Below, in pieces: positions 43,022-55,093 of a DNA stretch of 64,000 bases. The notes beneath the pieces were generated by a model. It was not told where the DNA came from. It saw nothing but the letters and a program-made list of their open reading frames with translations, and searched no databases. This DNA comes from Clavelina lepadiformis. Its lineage: Eukaryota > Chordata > Ascidiacea > Aplousobranchia > Clavelinidae. The stretch is taken from assembly GCF_947623445.1 (NCBI RefSeq), contig NC_135247.1, positions 16,804,501 through 16,868,500 of the forward strand, given 5' to 3'. A program made the translations under genes and the position numbers. Numbering within the stretch: the stretch's first letter is position 1; the number at the start of each line of letters is the position of its first letter.

Positions 43022-43359
43022 CAGGGGTGGCCAACCAGTCAGAGACTAAGAGCCTCACTTCTTACTGTGTTAACCGCAAAGAGCCACATCATACAAATTA
43101 TGTTTTATGACGCTTTTTCTTATTACGTCATAATACTGCATCAGATTTTGTTTCAGTTTCATCATCTTTATTCTGGGTCGAAATCTGATGTAATCAGTCA
43201 TTATTTAGCAAATATCAATTGAAGATTAGCAAGTAGAGATTGCTTTTCTGTATTATTTATCTGCCTAAAATGGGTAAAATGTGCTCTCTTTCGGAGGTTC
43301 CAATATGAACGAAAGTGCCGCATAATACCGGGCAAGGAGACGCGGGTTCGCCAGGCCTG
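43022..43359. mobile_element. hAT MITE
   Basis: The element begins CAGGGGTGGCCAACC and ends GGGTTCGCCAGGCCTG, imperfect inverted repeats of a type common in hAT MITEs. A perfect 8-bp target duplication CACTAAGC flanks it (43014-43021 and 43360-43367). Length 338 bp, no coding capacity. Confidence 0.8.
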
Positions 43360-44063
43360 CACTAAGCGATAGAAACTCAGTATATCGAAAAACCCTATTG
43401 ATTGTTATAAAAATCATTATGAATTTCCAGATTTTCTTGAATTTCACAATCGACTTTTTACTGTCCCTTAAATTAGTATCTCAGTGAATAGTTATGATCA
43501 ACTTTTTTCTTCAGTATTTCGAATAAACCATTTAGTGCTGTAATAAAGTTTTGATTTTGCATCGGGAAGCAAACAAACGCGGTAGAAAAAAAAACATGCT
43601 TAAAATTTGGTTTTATTAAGCATAAGCGTAAGAAATTCTACGTTTCAATAAACTTGTGTAAAAACTTGCTAAAGCTTAAAAAGTGATTTCGAGACATGAA
43701 AACAATAAATCATGAAAATAAAAAGTTATATTTCAACCAACGAGGTTTGTTGATAGGTAACAAAACAATTTTCACTCATTTCGAAATATTGTGTCAATGT
43801 ATGATACAGAAACAAGTTTAAACACTGGTATACAAAAACTAATACGGTTATACTATAAGTTACAATTTCTCATTCAACAAAAATGTAAACGTAAAACAGA
43901 CAAAATATGGCCATTAGCAGCTGTAAATCTGAAATCGCAGATACGCGGACGAAAATTAAATTTCTTGAAAGTCCACTAAAAGTTGCCTGTAGTACTGAAA
44001 TAATACTCAATAAATATATGAATTATAAAAATGACAGAGATGTACTGTAAAAAAAATTGCAAC

Positions 44064-47000
44064 CTAAGCTTTTATGGAAGTACGGATTTGATCTTCATAG
44101 AGAGCCAGTAACAGCAGAATTGCCCATCCAAGACATATTCCGAGATTCTGGAGGAAGAATTGAAGGATGGGATGCTTTTCTGATTTCTCTTCGATCATTT
44201 CATGCAACTAAAAATTACAGAGACATCTTTAATTCATTCCTTTCCCAGCCAGGAAGCATAAAATGAAGAAGTCATAAAAATGAAGAATGGCTTTTCTAAT
44301 AGCTCAAATCAAAATAACTTCAAGGCTACCATGACTTCATTTACTTACCACATCAACTAGAGATATGTAAAGAAACATCCCGGCAATAACAGCCAAAAGC
44401 CATTGCCTGACTTCGGGGTTTTCAGCAACGCTGAGGCCAATGTAGAGTCCAACAAAGGCGAAGCAAGCGGCGAGGAAGTTTAAACCAAGCGCTTTCCACT
44501 TTGACATGCCGTTTTTTAAGTAGATGGCAAAGTCACCTGTTCAATACACGGGTAATTACAGACTTCTTATTTTGAGAGCCTTCCGGGTATAATTAGGTTT
44601 TTAACATTTTACCTACCGAACTCGTGTGGTAGTTCGTGACAAAAGATAGCGATTGCGGCTCCTAGGCCACCAAACCAACTTGAGCTAAAAGCCACACCAA
44701 GAGCCAAGCCGTCGCCAAAATTATGTAGAATGTCTCCTATTAGAACCATGACTCCTACTGGTGTAATGCCTGAAAATCAAGGAGCGATGTTTTATACAAA
44801 AGCGTTTACAAGTTTAGTATGATGTCACTAGGAAGTACAACTTGCTGAAAATTTACATCATTTATAACGCAACAAGTTCTTACCACAGCAAACTGTCTGT
44901 CTTCCTTCCGAGAGAATGTTCTCTGACCCAACAGAGTCCATACCCTATGAACACAATCAGTTTACGAAAAGTGTCGCAAAATATTGCTCTAAAAGTCAAT
45001 TGTTGGACAAGTTGTTCTTACCTTTGATGGTTTTATCTCCTCATCCGGATGCTCATCCACTTTATCCAATGAGAGTGTTCGGACGATGCCATGATGCTCT
45101 CCTCTCTTCTTGCCTTCCTCCATGTGAGCGTGACCATCGTCGCCATGGTGATGGAAAGTAACATTTGTCTGAAAAGTAAAAAATGGTTATCATATTCTGA
45201 AAGAATTGTAAATTATGTCACAGTCTGTGGATGAAAGACTATATTTCAGTCAAAACGGGATTCAACACTAGCACGTAAACAGAAGCCTCTATATGTTCTC
45301 AACTTACTCCGCGAAGTTGATTCCAAAGCCGGAGCACATTTTCGAACAAGAAAAACAAATAAATTCCTCCTATGACCACCAGGAGGCGATAGATGTAAGT
45401 TTTATCTTCCTCTTCTTCTCCATGGTCATGCGAGTCTCCCTCCTCGTGACCGTGCAGACCCAAAACCTTTAAATAGAATATTTGTGACGTAACAACGGAT
45501 GTTATGACGCGACACAGCAAAAAGTGGGAGTTTTTTTCGTGACAACGATTTGACCTTTTTAAATACATTAAGTTAAAAATTCTCCAATTTACATAAAATA
45601 AACCGGATTTGTTTCCAAAAATTAGACTTGTAGAATGTCTAAACTCAACTGACAGATATGACCACAATAAAAATAACCATAATTGTACATATCAAGCACG
45701 TAAATGACAAAGGTCTTCTGTGTGGGGTATTATTTTTATTGAAACGTTTAGATTTGATAAAGCAGTAACCAACCTCGGGAATGAGATGGAGCAGAGCATC
45801 CCCTGATAATGATCCCACACCAAGAGCAATGAAAAACTGCATTGTAAGTTGGTATCCGACACTTCCAATGGAAGGAAAAAGTAATAAACCACCAAAGGCC
45901 AAAAGACTTATAACCAAAACTGCAAGTGTACTGTATCCGTACTCTAACAAAACAATTGAAAGTTTTAATCAAAGGTGAACGAACTAGTTAACTAATAATT
46001 TCAAAATCTGACAAAGGCAATCTCACAAAGTTACTTTAAGCACTAAACCAATGCAATATCTATAGTCAGCAACGACTGGGGTAAAGGTGTCCAGCTATAT
46101 GAATAAGTTATTCCCTTACTTTGCGCTGTAGTGTAAGTTAGATCTTGTCGCCTAGTTACATGGGAGCCGTCCAGCTCTTGGCACGCTCCGCTAGAGATTT
46201 GTTGCAGGAACACTGGGTACAGAGCAATAATGTCGTTGACCATAAGTTGATTTTCGCTCTTATTTGCCGTTCTTTCCGACATGACAATGGCCTTCATTTC
46301 ACTGCTTGATAGGCACTGGAACAATTTGTAAACGTTAGTTGTTTTTTTGGAATTTGCAATTGTAATACTCTTTTCAGATTAGTATTTTCTTGAATTGGTA
46401 CATTTTTAAAGATATTGTTCAGCGTAAAACATTAACATACCTTTGAGCGTACAGCAGCGTCATCAGCATTTCTTCTTGTCCGTGTTGGGGGAATTTCAGC
46501 TTCAACAGGTTTATTGTCAGTTTCATGTTCATCTTCTTGATCGTGATCGTGGTCATCATGATCATCATGATCAACACCGTTTCCAAGATCACCATCACTG
46601 GTGTAATTAACGTTATTATGTTCAATATTGTTGTCGTCTTCGTTGTGACTGTCATGATCTTCGTGTTCTTCGTGATCGTGATCTTCATGATCACTTTCTT
46701 CTTCGGGATTCTCATCAACTCCGTGATCGTGATCTTCATGATCACTTTCTTCTTCGTGATTCTCATCAACTTCATGATCGTGATCTTCATGATCACTTTC
46801 TTCTTCGTGATTCTCATCAACTCCGTGATCGTGATGTTCATGATCACTTTCTTCTTCGTGATTCTCATGAACTCCGTGATCGTGATCTTCATGATCACTT
46901 TCTTCTTCGTGATTCTCATCAACTCCGTGATCATGATCTTCATGGTCGCCATCTTCTTCGCGTTCGGGATCAGTTTCATGATCATGACCTTCATGATCAT

Positions 47001-49198
47001 TATCCGTATCGTGATTATCTTCATCCTTGCCGTGATCGTGACCATCATGACCATCCGACGAAGGTATCTCACCAATGCTCAGCTGGGCGAGAAATCGACC
47101 AAAATCTGTGATCAAACATAGATGGCTTGTTACATCACTTACATTTACAGAACAGTTAAATGGAAAAGTTGTTATCTGATAACGATGAATTTTTCAAATT
47201 ATTTAAAACTTTATATGTGTAACTGATCATAACATTTTACATCGGGTGACGTCAAAGAAATGCGGCTAAATGTGTTATCAAACATGAAGTTCGAGCACCA
47301 AAACTGTCATATTTAGCGATTAGATAAAGTGTAGGCCTACTACCTACCTTCCTCAGATACAACCTGGCTTTCTGCTGACACGAATTCCGCCAAAAGTATA
47401 TCCTGGAAATACGAGACGCCAGGCAGAAGGCAGACGCCGTCAGCGAGTGCTACGACTATTTTTGCCAAGGCCTGGTTTATTTCATCTGGGTCTGAAGTGC
47501 ATTGCGCTACGATTGATGAGATACCGTAGCACTAGAAAAAGACATGTAACACAATGAAGAATAAATTAATACTTTTCAAATTCAACAGAACTTCTTTGAG
47601 TTTGAAATCATACACCGATAAAAACTTTGTAAACTTAAGTTAAATTTTGGAAAAATGTTACCAAAAATAATGATATATGTCGCTTATTGAATTACGTAAT
47701 AGTGCCCTAAAACACCCCGAAGTAGACGTTTTGTGAATTAAGAAAAGAAACATGGTTTCCGGTACGTCAGCTTTGTACATTTGATTAATTGTTTTGCATT
47801 TAAACTAAATAAAAACAATCAATATATAAGCCAACCTTGCTGGATGTCGCAGATTGAGAAATTCTTCGATTGGCAGATATGGAATCTATAAGTTTTGTAA
47901 GTTGTCCGGCACAAATTGTGCCTTCCATAAAGAGCGTTTCTCGAGCTGTAGATGCTGAAACTAAACTCGCTGAAAACCAAGAATAATAAAAAAGGTTAAA
48001 TAAAATATTTGAAATTAATTGTCTTCGACGTTATATGAAGTGTCGTCTCCTGTGATCAATAAAGTTATGCATAAGCAGAGTTAACCCCAAAAAAAATATT
48101 ATTAAGTTTAAGAATAACATTATGCATGAAAGTTGTTGCTTTTTGAATGAGCCTTACTTGAATCGTTGCATTTAAAAGATTCTGATGTTTGGAGATAGTA
48201 GGCAACAATCGCATAGACATCATATACCTGCTCTTGGCTCAATTCAGCGTCCAAGTTCGTTCCAAAAGATTCAAACAAGCTATCAGCCGTAAGACACTGA
48301 AAGTATCAAGTGAGGTTCGACATTTAGAAATTGTAATAAAGCAAGGACAAATATTTATCATCAGCATTTCATGTTTTATCTTATAGCATTCTATGGTTTG
48401 TTACTACACAAAAATGAACCTGGAGTGTATTGTATATTACAACCTTGTGGCAGTGTTAGCGATCAGGCACGAAAACTAGCAACTTTTTTTGTGCGCTAAC
48501 CTGATCGCAAAAACATGGGTATAACCGGCGCAAAAGTGCATATATCCCGATCAGGTGATTGAGTGTTAAAGGATCCACAAATCGCAAAAAATTGCGTTTA
48601 ACCGTACACTTTGTAAATCCGTCATATTGATTTCTAGCATTGATCATTCTTTTATTCATTATTTACGGCGCATTGCAAGTTTTCAGCGGCTTGAAGAATA
48701 TTAGAGACGGCGTTAAGGCCGTTTCTTTATTCATGAATTCCTTTTATTTCTGCACAAGCACATTTGCGATAACGTATGACGTGAAAATTTCAAACCTACC
48801 AACGTTTAATACGTAATATTAGGAGCCCCAGATTTAGCTAAAATTGGTCTATAGGTTTCATAACAATTATGGTCAGGTTTACTTCATATATTAAGTAAAT
48901 TTCTAATCATTTGTTTCCAAGCTCATATGCATCTCTGCATCTGTATCCTTACCTCTTCATTGAGATTCTCCAACAAAATATTCAATGAATTTAAAGTCAT
49001 TTTGTCTTCTAATTTCTCCTCGATTTTTGTTAGAGCACTTTCGTGATCTTTGCCGTTTACTTCATCTTGATCGTGATCATCATTCTCGTGATCGTGATCG
49101 TGATCGTGATCCTCTCCAGGCTGGTGTCCAACGGCGACAGAATAAACACATCTTGTCGCCAACATCAACAGTAAAACAGACAAAAGTTGAAATTTCAT
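44064..49198 (-). CDS. ZIP zinc transporter, LIV-1 subfamily (ZIP4/ZIP12-like), copy A
   Basis: Thirteen minus-strand exons in order of translation: 48953-49198, 48158-48296, 47836-47969, 47348-47531, 46441-47105, 46120-46315, 45774-45943, 45308-45466, 45022-45168, 44884-44944, 44617-44769, 44349-44536, 44064-44207. Frames join to 861 aa. The first 20 residues are a signal peptide ([20 protein letters not shown]). A cysteine-bearing ectodomain follows ([14 protein letters not shown]), with a large His/Asp/Glu-rich stretch in exon 5. The membrane part has three helices in exons 7-8, a cytoplasmic histidine loop (HHHGDD, exon 9), then the metal-site helices [10 protein letters not shown] (716-725) and HELPHEFGD (745-753). 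The family moves Zn(II), and sometimes Fe or Mn, into the cytosol. The ectodomain resembles ZIP4/ZIP12 more than ZIP6/ZIP10. At the ectodomain PAL motif the residues are PVF. Confidence 0.93.
46680..46938 (-). repeat. 51-bp coding tandem repeat, five units (ZIP copy A)
   Basis: The word CACTTTCTTCTTCG (plus strand) recurs at 46692, 46743, 46794, 46845 and 46896, a period of exactly 51 bp. Each unit encodes 17 residues of the form [17 protein letters not shown]. The array is the core of the His/Asp/Glu-rich ectodomain stretch. Confidence 0.95.
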
Positions 49199-49249
49199 TG
49201 TAAAGTTTTCTTGCTGGTATAGTATCACTGAGCTTACACAACCGTACAA

Positions 49250-50223
49250 TACTAGATTTTAATGTCTGCAAAAAGTCTGGTTCATTAAAACGGTCAATAA
49301 AATGTATACTCACACATTCTGTATGACTATAAATTATTAAAACTGTCTCATTTAGAACCACTGCTTTAAGGCAATAGTCTAACTCCTGGTCGTTGCAACT
49401 TCCCATAAAACGAAACATAACCTTTCTGACTTCGAACTTGCTGCGTACCGTTAACGCATCGCAAAAAAATAAAATAGGAATGTTGTTAATCAAAATACGG
49501 CTTGAAGACGCTTCTTGCTTCGGGCTACGTTATACACGTCAAGCATTACAACCTACGATGGACATTTATGACCGTGGGCTGAATTCTGTTGTAGCTATTC
49601 TTGGTCCATCTGCGGAAGTGTTGGTGTGTCCAGCGTTTTATAAACCGCTACGTTTAGGCATGAAAGTTTTTGGTTATGTTGTGAAATCAACGTGACGTAA
49701 AATTAGACGATAAAGCAACTTTATTGTATTATGTTCCAAATACGTAAGCAGATGACATTTGTGTCATGCGTCATGCGTTATGTGTCATGCTTCTTCTTGT
49801 CTGGGTGTTCGTGATTCGAAAATAATTGCATTGGCAGAATTACATTTTTTTCTTTCTTAGTTTTTCAGGCAATATTTGCTTCAGCCAAACTTACGTCTCT
49901 CAGCCCTACGTCACATGCAAAAGATTATACGTCATCGAGCAGTGAAACTTTTCCGTCTGTACTGTTACGTAAATAAAAGCTACTTCTTAATTATTTGCAA
50001 AGCCAAACACGAAAAATTGCATTTGCGACCGGTTATTATGGGCGATTAGGCTATAATAATAACGTTTGGAGGATGATCTTTTCTGAATGTTCGCCGACAA
50101 ACTATGACACCTGTGCTATATTTTCATAAATTCCATACTGAAGATTATTATTTGGATTTTTGTAGTTGCATTTTGCTTGTTTGCAGTTTTTCAAACTTGC
50201 TAAAAACTTTTTAAGATTTATAG
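49250..50223. other. Upstream region of ZIP copy A
   Basis: This is collinear with 61144-62109 upstream of copy B and should contain the promoter. I see no metal-response element with the TGCRCNC core that I would defend. Open frames on either strand differ between copies by frame-breaking changes, so they are not called genes. Confidence 0.4.
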
Positions 50224-51221
50224 CAGGACTGCCCAACCAGCCGTTCGCAGTCTACCAATGGTCCGCGGACAAATCCCAAGTGGACCGCGAGGCCATTAGA
50301 AAAATCAAACTATTTTATGTGTGACAGTTTGTTTTGTGACTCGGCACAACGACTACCAAATAATCGAGTAAGTGTTAAATAACTTGTTTAAATCAATTTT
50401 TAATAGTCGTTGTGGACTAGTGTTACATTACGTTACTATTGTTACTTTGACGGTGTGACCAACACAACTCTTTATTAGTTGCTGTGTCAAACACAAAATT
50501 ACTAAACTTTAAAATTGAATAATCAACTGATTACTTTGTCTTTGGTAACTAAACAATCCAGTAATCAACTGACTTAGGCCTACTATGGCGACTATTGATC
50601 AAATTATTCGAATAAAATTTGATTACCAAAAATGCTAACGATTGACCAACTTACACTTTTACGAAAAAGGCTTCACCTTAACTCTGTTTATGGAAGGTTT
50701 CCTGTATGTATGTGCTTGAGAGAGGTTAAGTGTGTGATGTGATGTCTATACCTGGGCCAACGGAGAGATTTAAACTTCGGAAAGAAATTCAATACAAGTG
50801 CGCAATGAAGGAAATGGGGACGTTTTCAGTTTTATTGCTTCTGCGATCACACCGTTTCAATAATAAAATCTAGTTACCCGCTAAACCACTAACACGGTGA
50901 TTGCATCTTTAAATACGCTAAACGTGTCATTGTTTCATGAAAAAATTTAACCTTTTCTTTTAATGGTTTGAGCGCATTTCCATTCGTTCGAATTTTGCGT
51001 CCGAGTTAAGTTTGCTATATAAATTTTATTGTGACACCACGATGTATTTAACGATACGTGCAAGGTTATGTTGGAGGGACTTGAAAACGTTTGAAATTAG
51101 CAAGTAAGATACACCGGAAATGATGTATGTGGATTTGCGATGTTCACACTGGATTGGTAGACCACTGGAAGTTTGCTATTTGAAAAGTAGACATTGGGTT
51201 AATAAAGATTGGGCGTCCCTG
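50224..51221. mobile_element. Probable old hAT element
   Basis: The left end CAGGACTGCCCAACC and the reverse complement of the right end, CAGGGACGCCCAATC, match at most positions. The 8-bp flanks ATTTATAG and GTTTATAT share the six central bases, consistent with a decayed target duplication. Length about 998 bp, no coding capacity seen. Unit B keeps only the left end (from 62110), so the insertion predates the duplication. Confidence 0.5.
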
Positions 51222-53713
51222 GTTTATATTTTGTTGTTTTTCAAATCAAACCCAAATCACCACTTTAATGCCAGTGCTGCAGCCTGATCAACGTTTTCTT
51301 GATTTTTAATGTCACCTTTATGGTAACATTTCATTTCAAGATTATTTTTTGGCTAGTTTAATATCACGTGTCCGTAGCAACTGCATTGCAAATCGATTTG
51401 CCGTAAAGTCTATGCAACAAACGTTTTATCAATGTGTTTTTACGTTTGTTATATCTGGTTAGAACCACAACGTTTCAAGAATAAAATTTATTTAATTGAC
51501 ACAAGGCCCTCATACTTGGTAAAGTTTTATAACATAACCGAGTGGTCTAAATCAATCGCTTGTGCTTATATTACTGACATTCGATTTATAGCCCAGAGCT
51601 AAGATATTAGGATAGAAAAGCTTAGTTTATAACTTAAGCGTATATAAAGGGGAAATCTAGTTTTTACCTTTGGTATAAATTCGAGAGCAGTAAATCCATA
51701 CAAATCTGTGCTTTATACACAAGGTTCGCTTTATACTGGAGCCGCATAAGCCGCACTGCAGGAAATCACCTTGCGTTGGTTTGTTTATTTTAATTTTGGT
51801 TGCGTTGCATTTTAGGTAACTACATGTTTGCAAAAAGTGCCATAAAAGCAGGTATTAACATTTTATTAACCAAAAGCTAACATGTATCGAACAACATGTT
51901 CTATTTAAGGTTTTCTTCAAAGAAAACATTTGTTTTCCGACGTAAACAAGCTTGGGTATACTCACCGGGATAATTACAACGACAGTTGAAATTCAATCAA
52001 TGAGTTATAATCACTTTTTCGTGTATTTACAGACTTAATAACTAGACTTGTTAGACTAAAATTCAAAATTCAACCTTGTCAAATAGTCATGGCGGATGCG
52101 GTTTTTGTTTCACTCTTTAATTTGTTTCCTCGTAAATACTGTAGGTAAATACAACAAGCTTATTGTGTGAAGGATGATTTCAACTGGGTGTTGGATTTTC
52201 GTCTTAATTCGTCATTCGTAGATGACAGTGATCGTACAATTTCATGGTTTGTTTCTTCTAGCTGTCAAGTAAATTCCGCTTTCGGCTTTGAAATTTTCAA
52301 AGACCAAAAACTTGCGTTAGACCATCAACACAAATACAAAAGTATCTTAACTTGTAATTATAATTTGCAAGTGGTTTGGATTACGTTGTTTCATTTGACG
52401 ATACCAATGTGGAATGAAATATGCGTGGGTATCATTGCCAAGGCTTTTGTCCTTAGTACAATGAATATTTGAGTAAGTCTTTACTGCCTGATTGTAAAGT
52501 TAGCAATCGATTTATTCACCAATTTTTCTATCTATAACAAATTTTTTTATGTAAACAGGCAACAGGGCGGTGGAAAATATAATTAAAATTTTTCGAGCCA
52601 CTGCTATTTTTTGATCAGAACTTAAGAGCAGCAATTTTTTATGTTAATTGTTAGTTCAGTACAATTGCTGCAGCTTCAGTCTGATAATAATTACAGTAAT
52701 TATTTTAATGGACATAACTGCCGTGTGTTTGGCAAATGTTAAAGCTAAAATTAAATGCAATTGTACAATTTGCAATATAGACGGCGACGTCATTCATCAA
52801 ACAACGGAAATTAGCAAATGGACTGGACCTTGGTGGAAAATATTTTTGGCTTTCAATTCTCAAATCGTAATTTGAAGTTGGACGTCTGCAAATAAGCGAT
52901 ACCATAAATTGTTTATTTCAAACACGTTTGTGCATTCGACTGCTCTATAATTTCACTTTATTGACGCGCGTACTATATATAAGTATACTCCGCTTAACGG
53001 TATAAGAAAAAAAGCTGGAATGATTACAAATTCATTTCGTAAGAAAAACAATAGGTTATTTGCCAAAGAAAACGATCCCTTAATGCAAACAACATATCCC
53101 TGCATGTGCGGCACGAATGGCGCTTATATGCAAATTATACAAAATATCTCTTTCAAATTGCGGAGATTGTGCTCTTGCTTGGGCGAGCACCAACCGACAA
53201 AAACACAAAACGTCGTTATTGCAATTTGTAGTTAACTACGTTGAACCTAAGTTGACCTATGCTAAATACATGACTTTCGTGATACCGTAAATCAAGGTAA
53301 TGAAGACAGGTTTAGAGAAGATAATTTATATCTCTTGTGTATAACGTGATTAGTAAACAACCCTCTCAATGAAACCAGCCTGTAATCTGTGCCTAAGGCA
53401 AATCGGCCTTGCGAGAGCAGCTCCTACAAATAATTGCATACGCTGTGTTCAAAGGAAACACGACTTTGCAAAATTCTAATCGAGCGAAGAACAATTATTG
53501 TTAGTTGTTTAAATGTTCTTTATAAGAGTATTTCACATAGTCGGAGGGTTTAAGCGTGTTTAAGTTTGTCCAAAAAAAACCTACTTTTCTCTGTGTGGGT
53601 GAGCGTTACGAAGCACCTAAAACTTTCGATTCATTATCAAGTAGAAAAAGAATTATAAATAGTAACTTTGATCATCTCTTTTATTTGACAAGAGAAAAAG
53701 TTTTACAAACCTA
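51222..53713. other. Non-coding stretch mostly unique to unit A
   Basis: Apart from about 52120-52340, which matches 62220-62405, this has no counterpart in unit B. No gene or repeat is recognised. Short open frames at 52167-52472 and 52648-52875 have no family resemblance. Confidence 0.35.
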
Positions 53714-54515
53714 AGGTACCTGTACCGAATAAGGCCCGGTCCCTAATAAGGCCCATTGCTCATATTTCGCAAACCCGTGCAAATAAATGAAAGATTTTGT
53801 CCCTACATAAAAACTAATATAAATTCATGAGGGTTTACCAGATTTCATCCTTGTCACGTGATCAACCGATTCGCTAGAGCACAACAAAAATTTGATATTT
53901 GCAGTTAAGGTGGTTTTGTTAATTTAGAAAAAAAGTAAGTGAGAATTTGGCCGGTTTAAATGAACTGTTGTCAGCCGGCTGAAGTTTTCATGTAACAACC
54001 AACTTAGTATTGAAAAGGATAATGCACTTTTTTTGCTAAAATTTTTCTGATGATAAAAATGTGACATTTTTTTCGTGGATGCCACATGCGCCTAATAAGG
54101 CCCATACAAGATGCTTGGCTAATTGATGTCCAGACTTCAAGAGTGGTTCCAGTCATCAGTTGGCAAGTTGTTGCAGTTACTTTGATGCGCCTAGTGGAAT
54201 CTTTTTAAATGTTTGTACAACTTAAAATGTGAAATTTCTAATAATGTTATATGTTGTCTATTACTATGTTTTGAATCAAAATACTCACAAAATTGGTGGG
54301 CCTTATTAGGAGCCTATGCTCCTAATAAGGCCCATTTTTTGGAATTTTTAATTTCTTTATAAAAATTTTTTGGGGGTTGTCAGGTATTGTGGTTTTAATA
54401 TGTTGTAGTCATATACCCTCACTAATAGAATACGATTTTTCAGTCTATTCTCATTTATGGTTCTTGAGTTATTTTCAAAAAAGTGTTAGGTGGGCCTTAT
54501 TCGGTACAGGTACCT
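53714..54515. mobile_element. Tc1/mariner-like MITE with TA target duplication
   Basis: The terminal inverted repeats start AGGTACCTGTACCGAATAAG and the right end is the exact mirror (CTTATTCGGTACAGGTACCT). TA flanks both ends (53712-53713 and 54516-54517). The word CCTAATAAGGCCC recurs inside in both orientations, including a perfect hairpin around 54298-54333. Unit B has the empty site near 62490. No coding capacity; the 802-bp element depends on a transposase elsewhere. Confidence 0.8.
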
Positions 54516-55093
54516 TACAACATAGAAGGTAAAATATAAAAGAAATGTGAAAATTGCCTATAGGTTAATCATTAAAGGTAAAATGGAAACGTGTCTCGTC
54601 CTGCTGCTGCACGAAGATTAAAGGATTTAAATATTATGTAACCTTTGAAATTTTTTTATTAATTGTTGTTTTTCTGGCCTCCGATTTTCAGTTAATATCA
54701 CAAACGTGCAACGAGCTAAGACGCCTGGTATTTTGCAGCAGAAAGCAGAAAGGTTTGCGGAAATACCTTCTGTAGAAATCGTTTTTATTATGATGAGTTA
54801 AAACGTCAATTTTCAAATGTCGTCATATTTTGTAAATATTCTTTGCAGCGTTGCGCAGAAAACCGAGAAAGCGGTATCTCGATTTAGAAGAAATAAATAC
54901 GAAATAACGCTTAATAGCGTCACAGATAATAATTAACACTTCTTTACTTCTGGGAAAAAAATGTTTTGATGGAAAGACTGCGCATGTTGACTTTACATGA
55001 CGGACTTATGTTAGCCATGTCATCAAAGAGTTATTGATAAACTTGCCCAAACTTGTCATGCTCGACACGTCCTTATCTATTTGCGTGTAGAAA

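Noticed and set aside
44057..44266. Plus-strand frame [17 protein letters not shown], repeated at 56385-56678
   Set aside because: Conserved in both copies only because it is antisense to the last ZIP exon, whose minus-strand reading gives the family C-terminus ([14 protein letters not shown]).
46419..47075. 218-codon minus-strand frame of repeated [15 protein letters not shown]
   Set aside because: A shifted frame of the same exon 5 repeat; it does not join the neighbouring exons.
46525..47121. 198-codon plus-strand frame rich in Ile, Phe and Val, looking like a membrane protein
   Set aside because: It is the antisense of the His/Asp codons (GAT, CAT, CAC) of ZIP exon 5. The same appears at 58838-59296 in copy B. 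The minus strand has the splice sites and family match.
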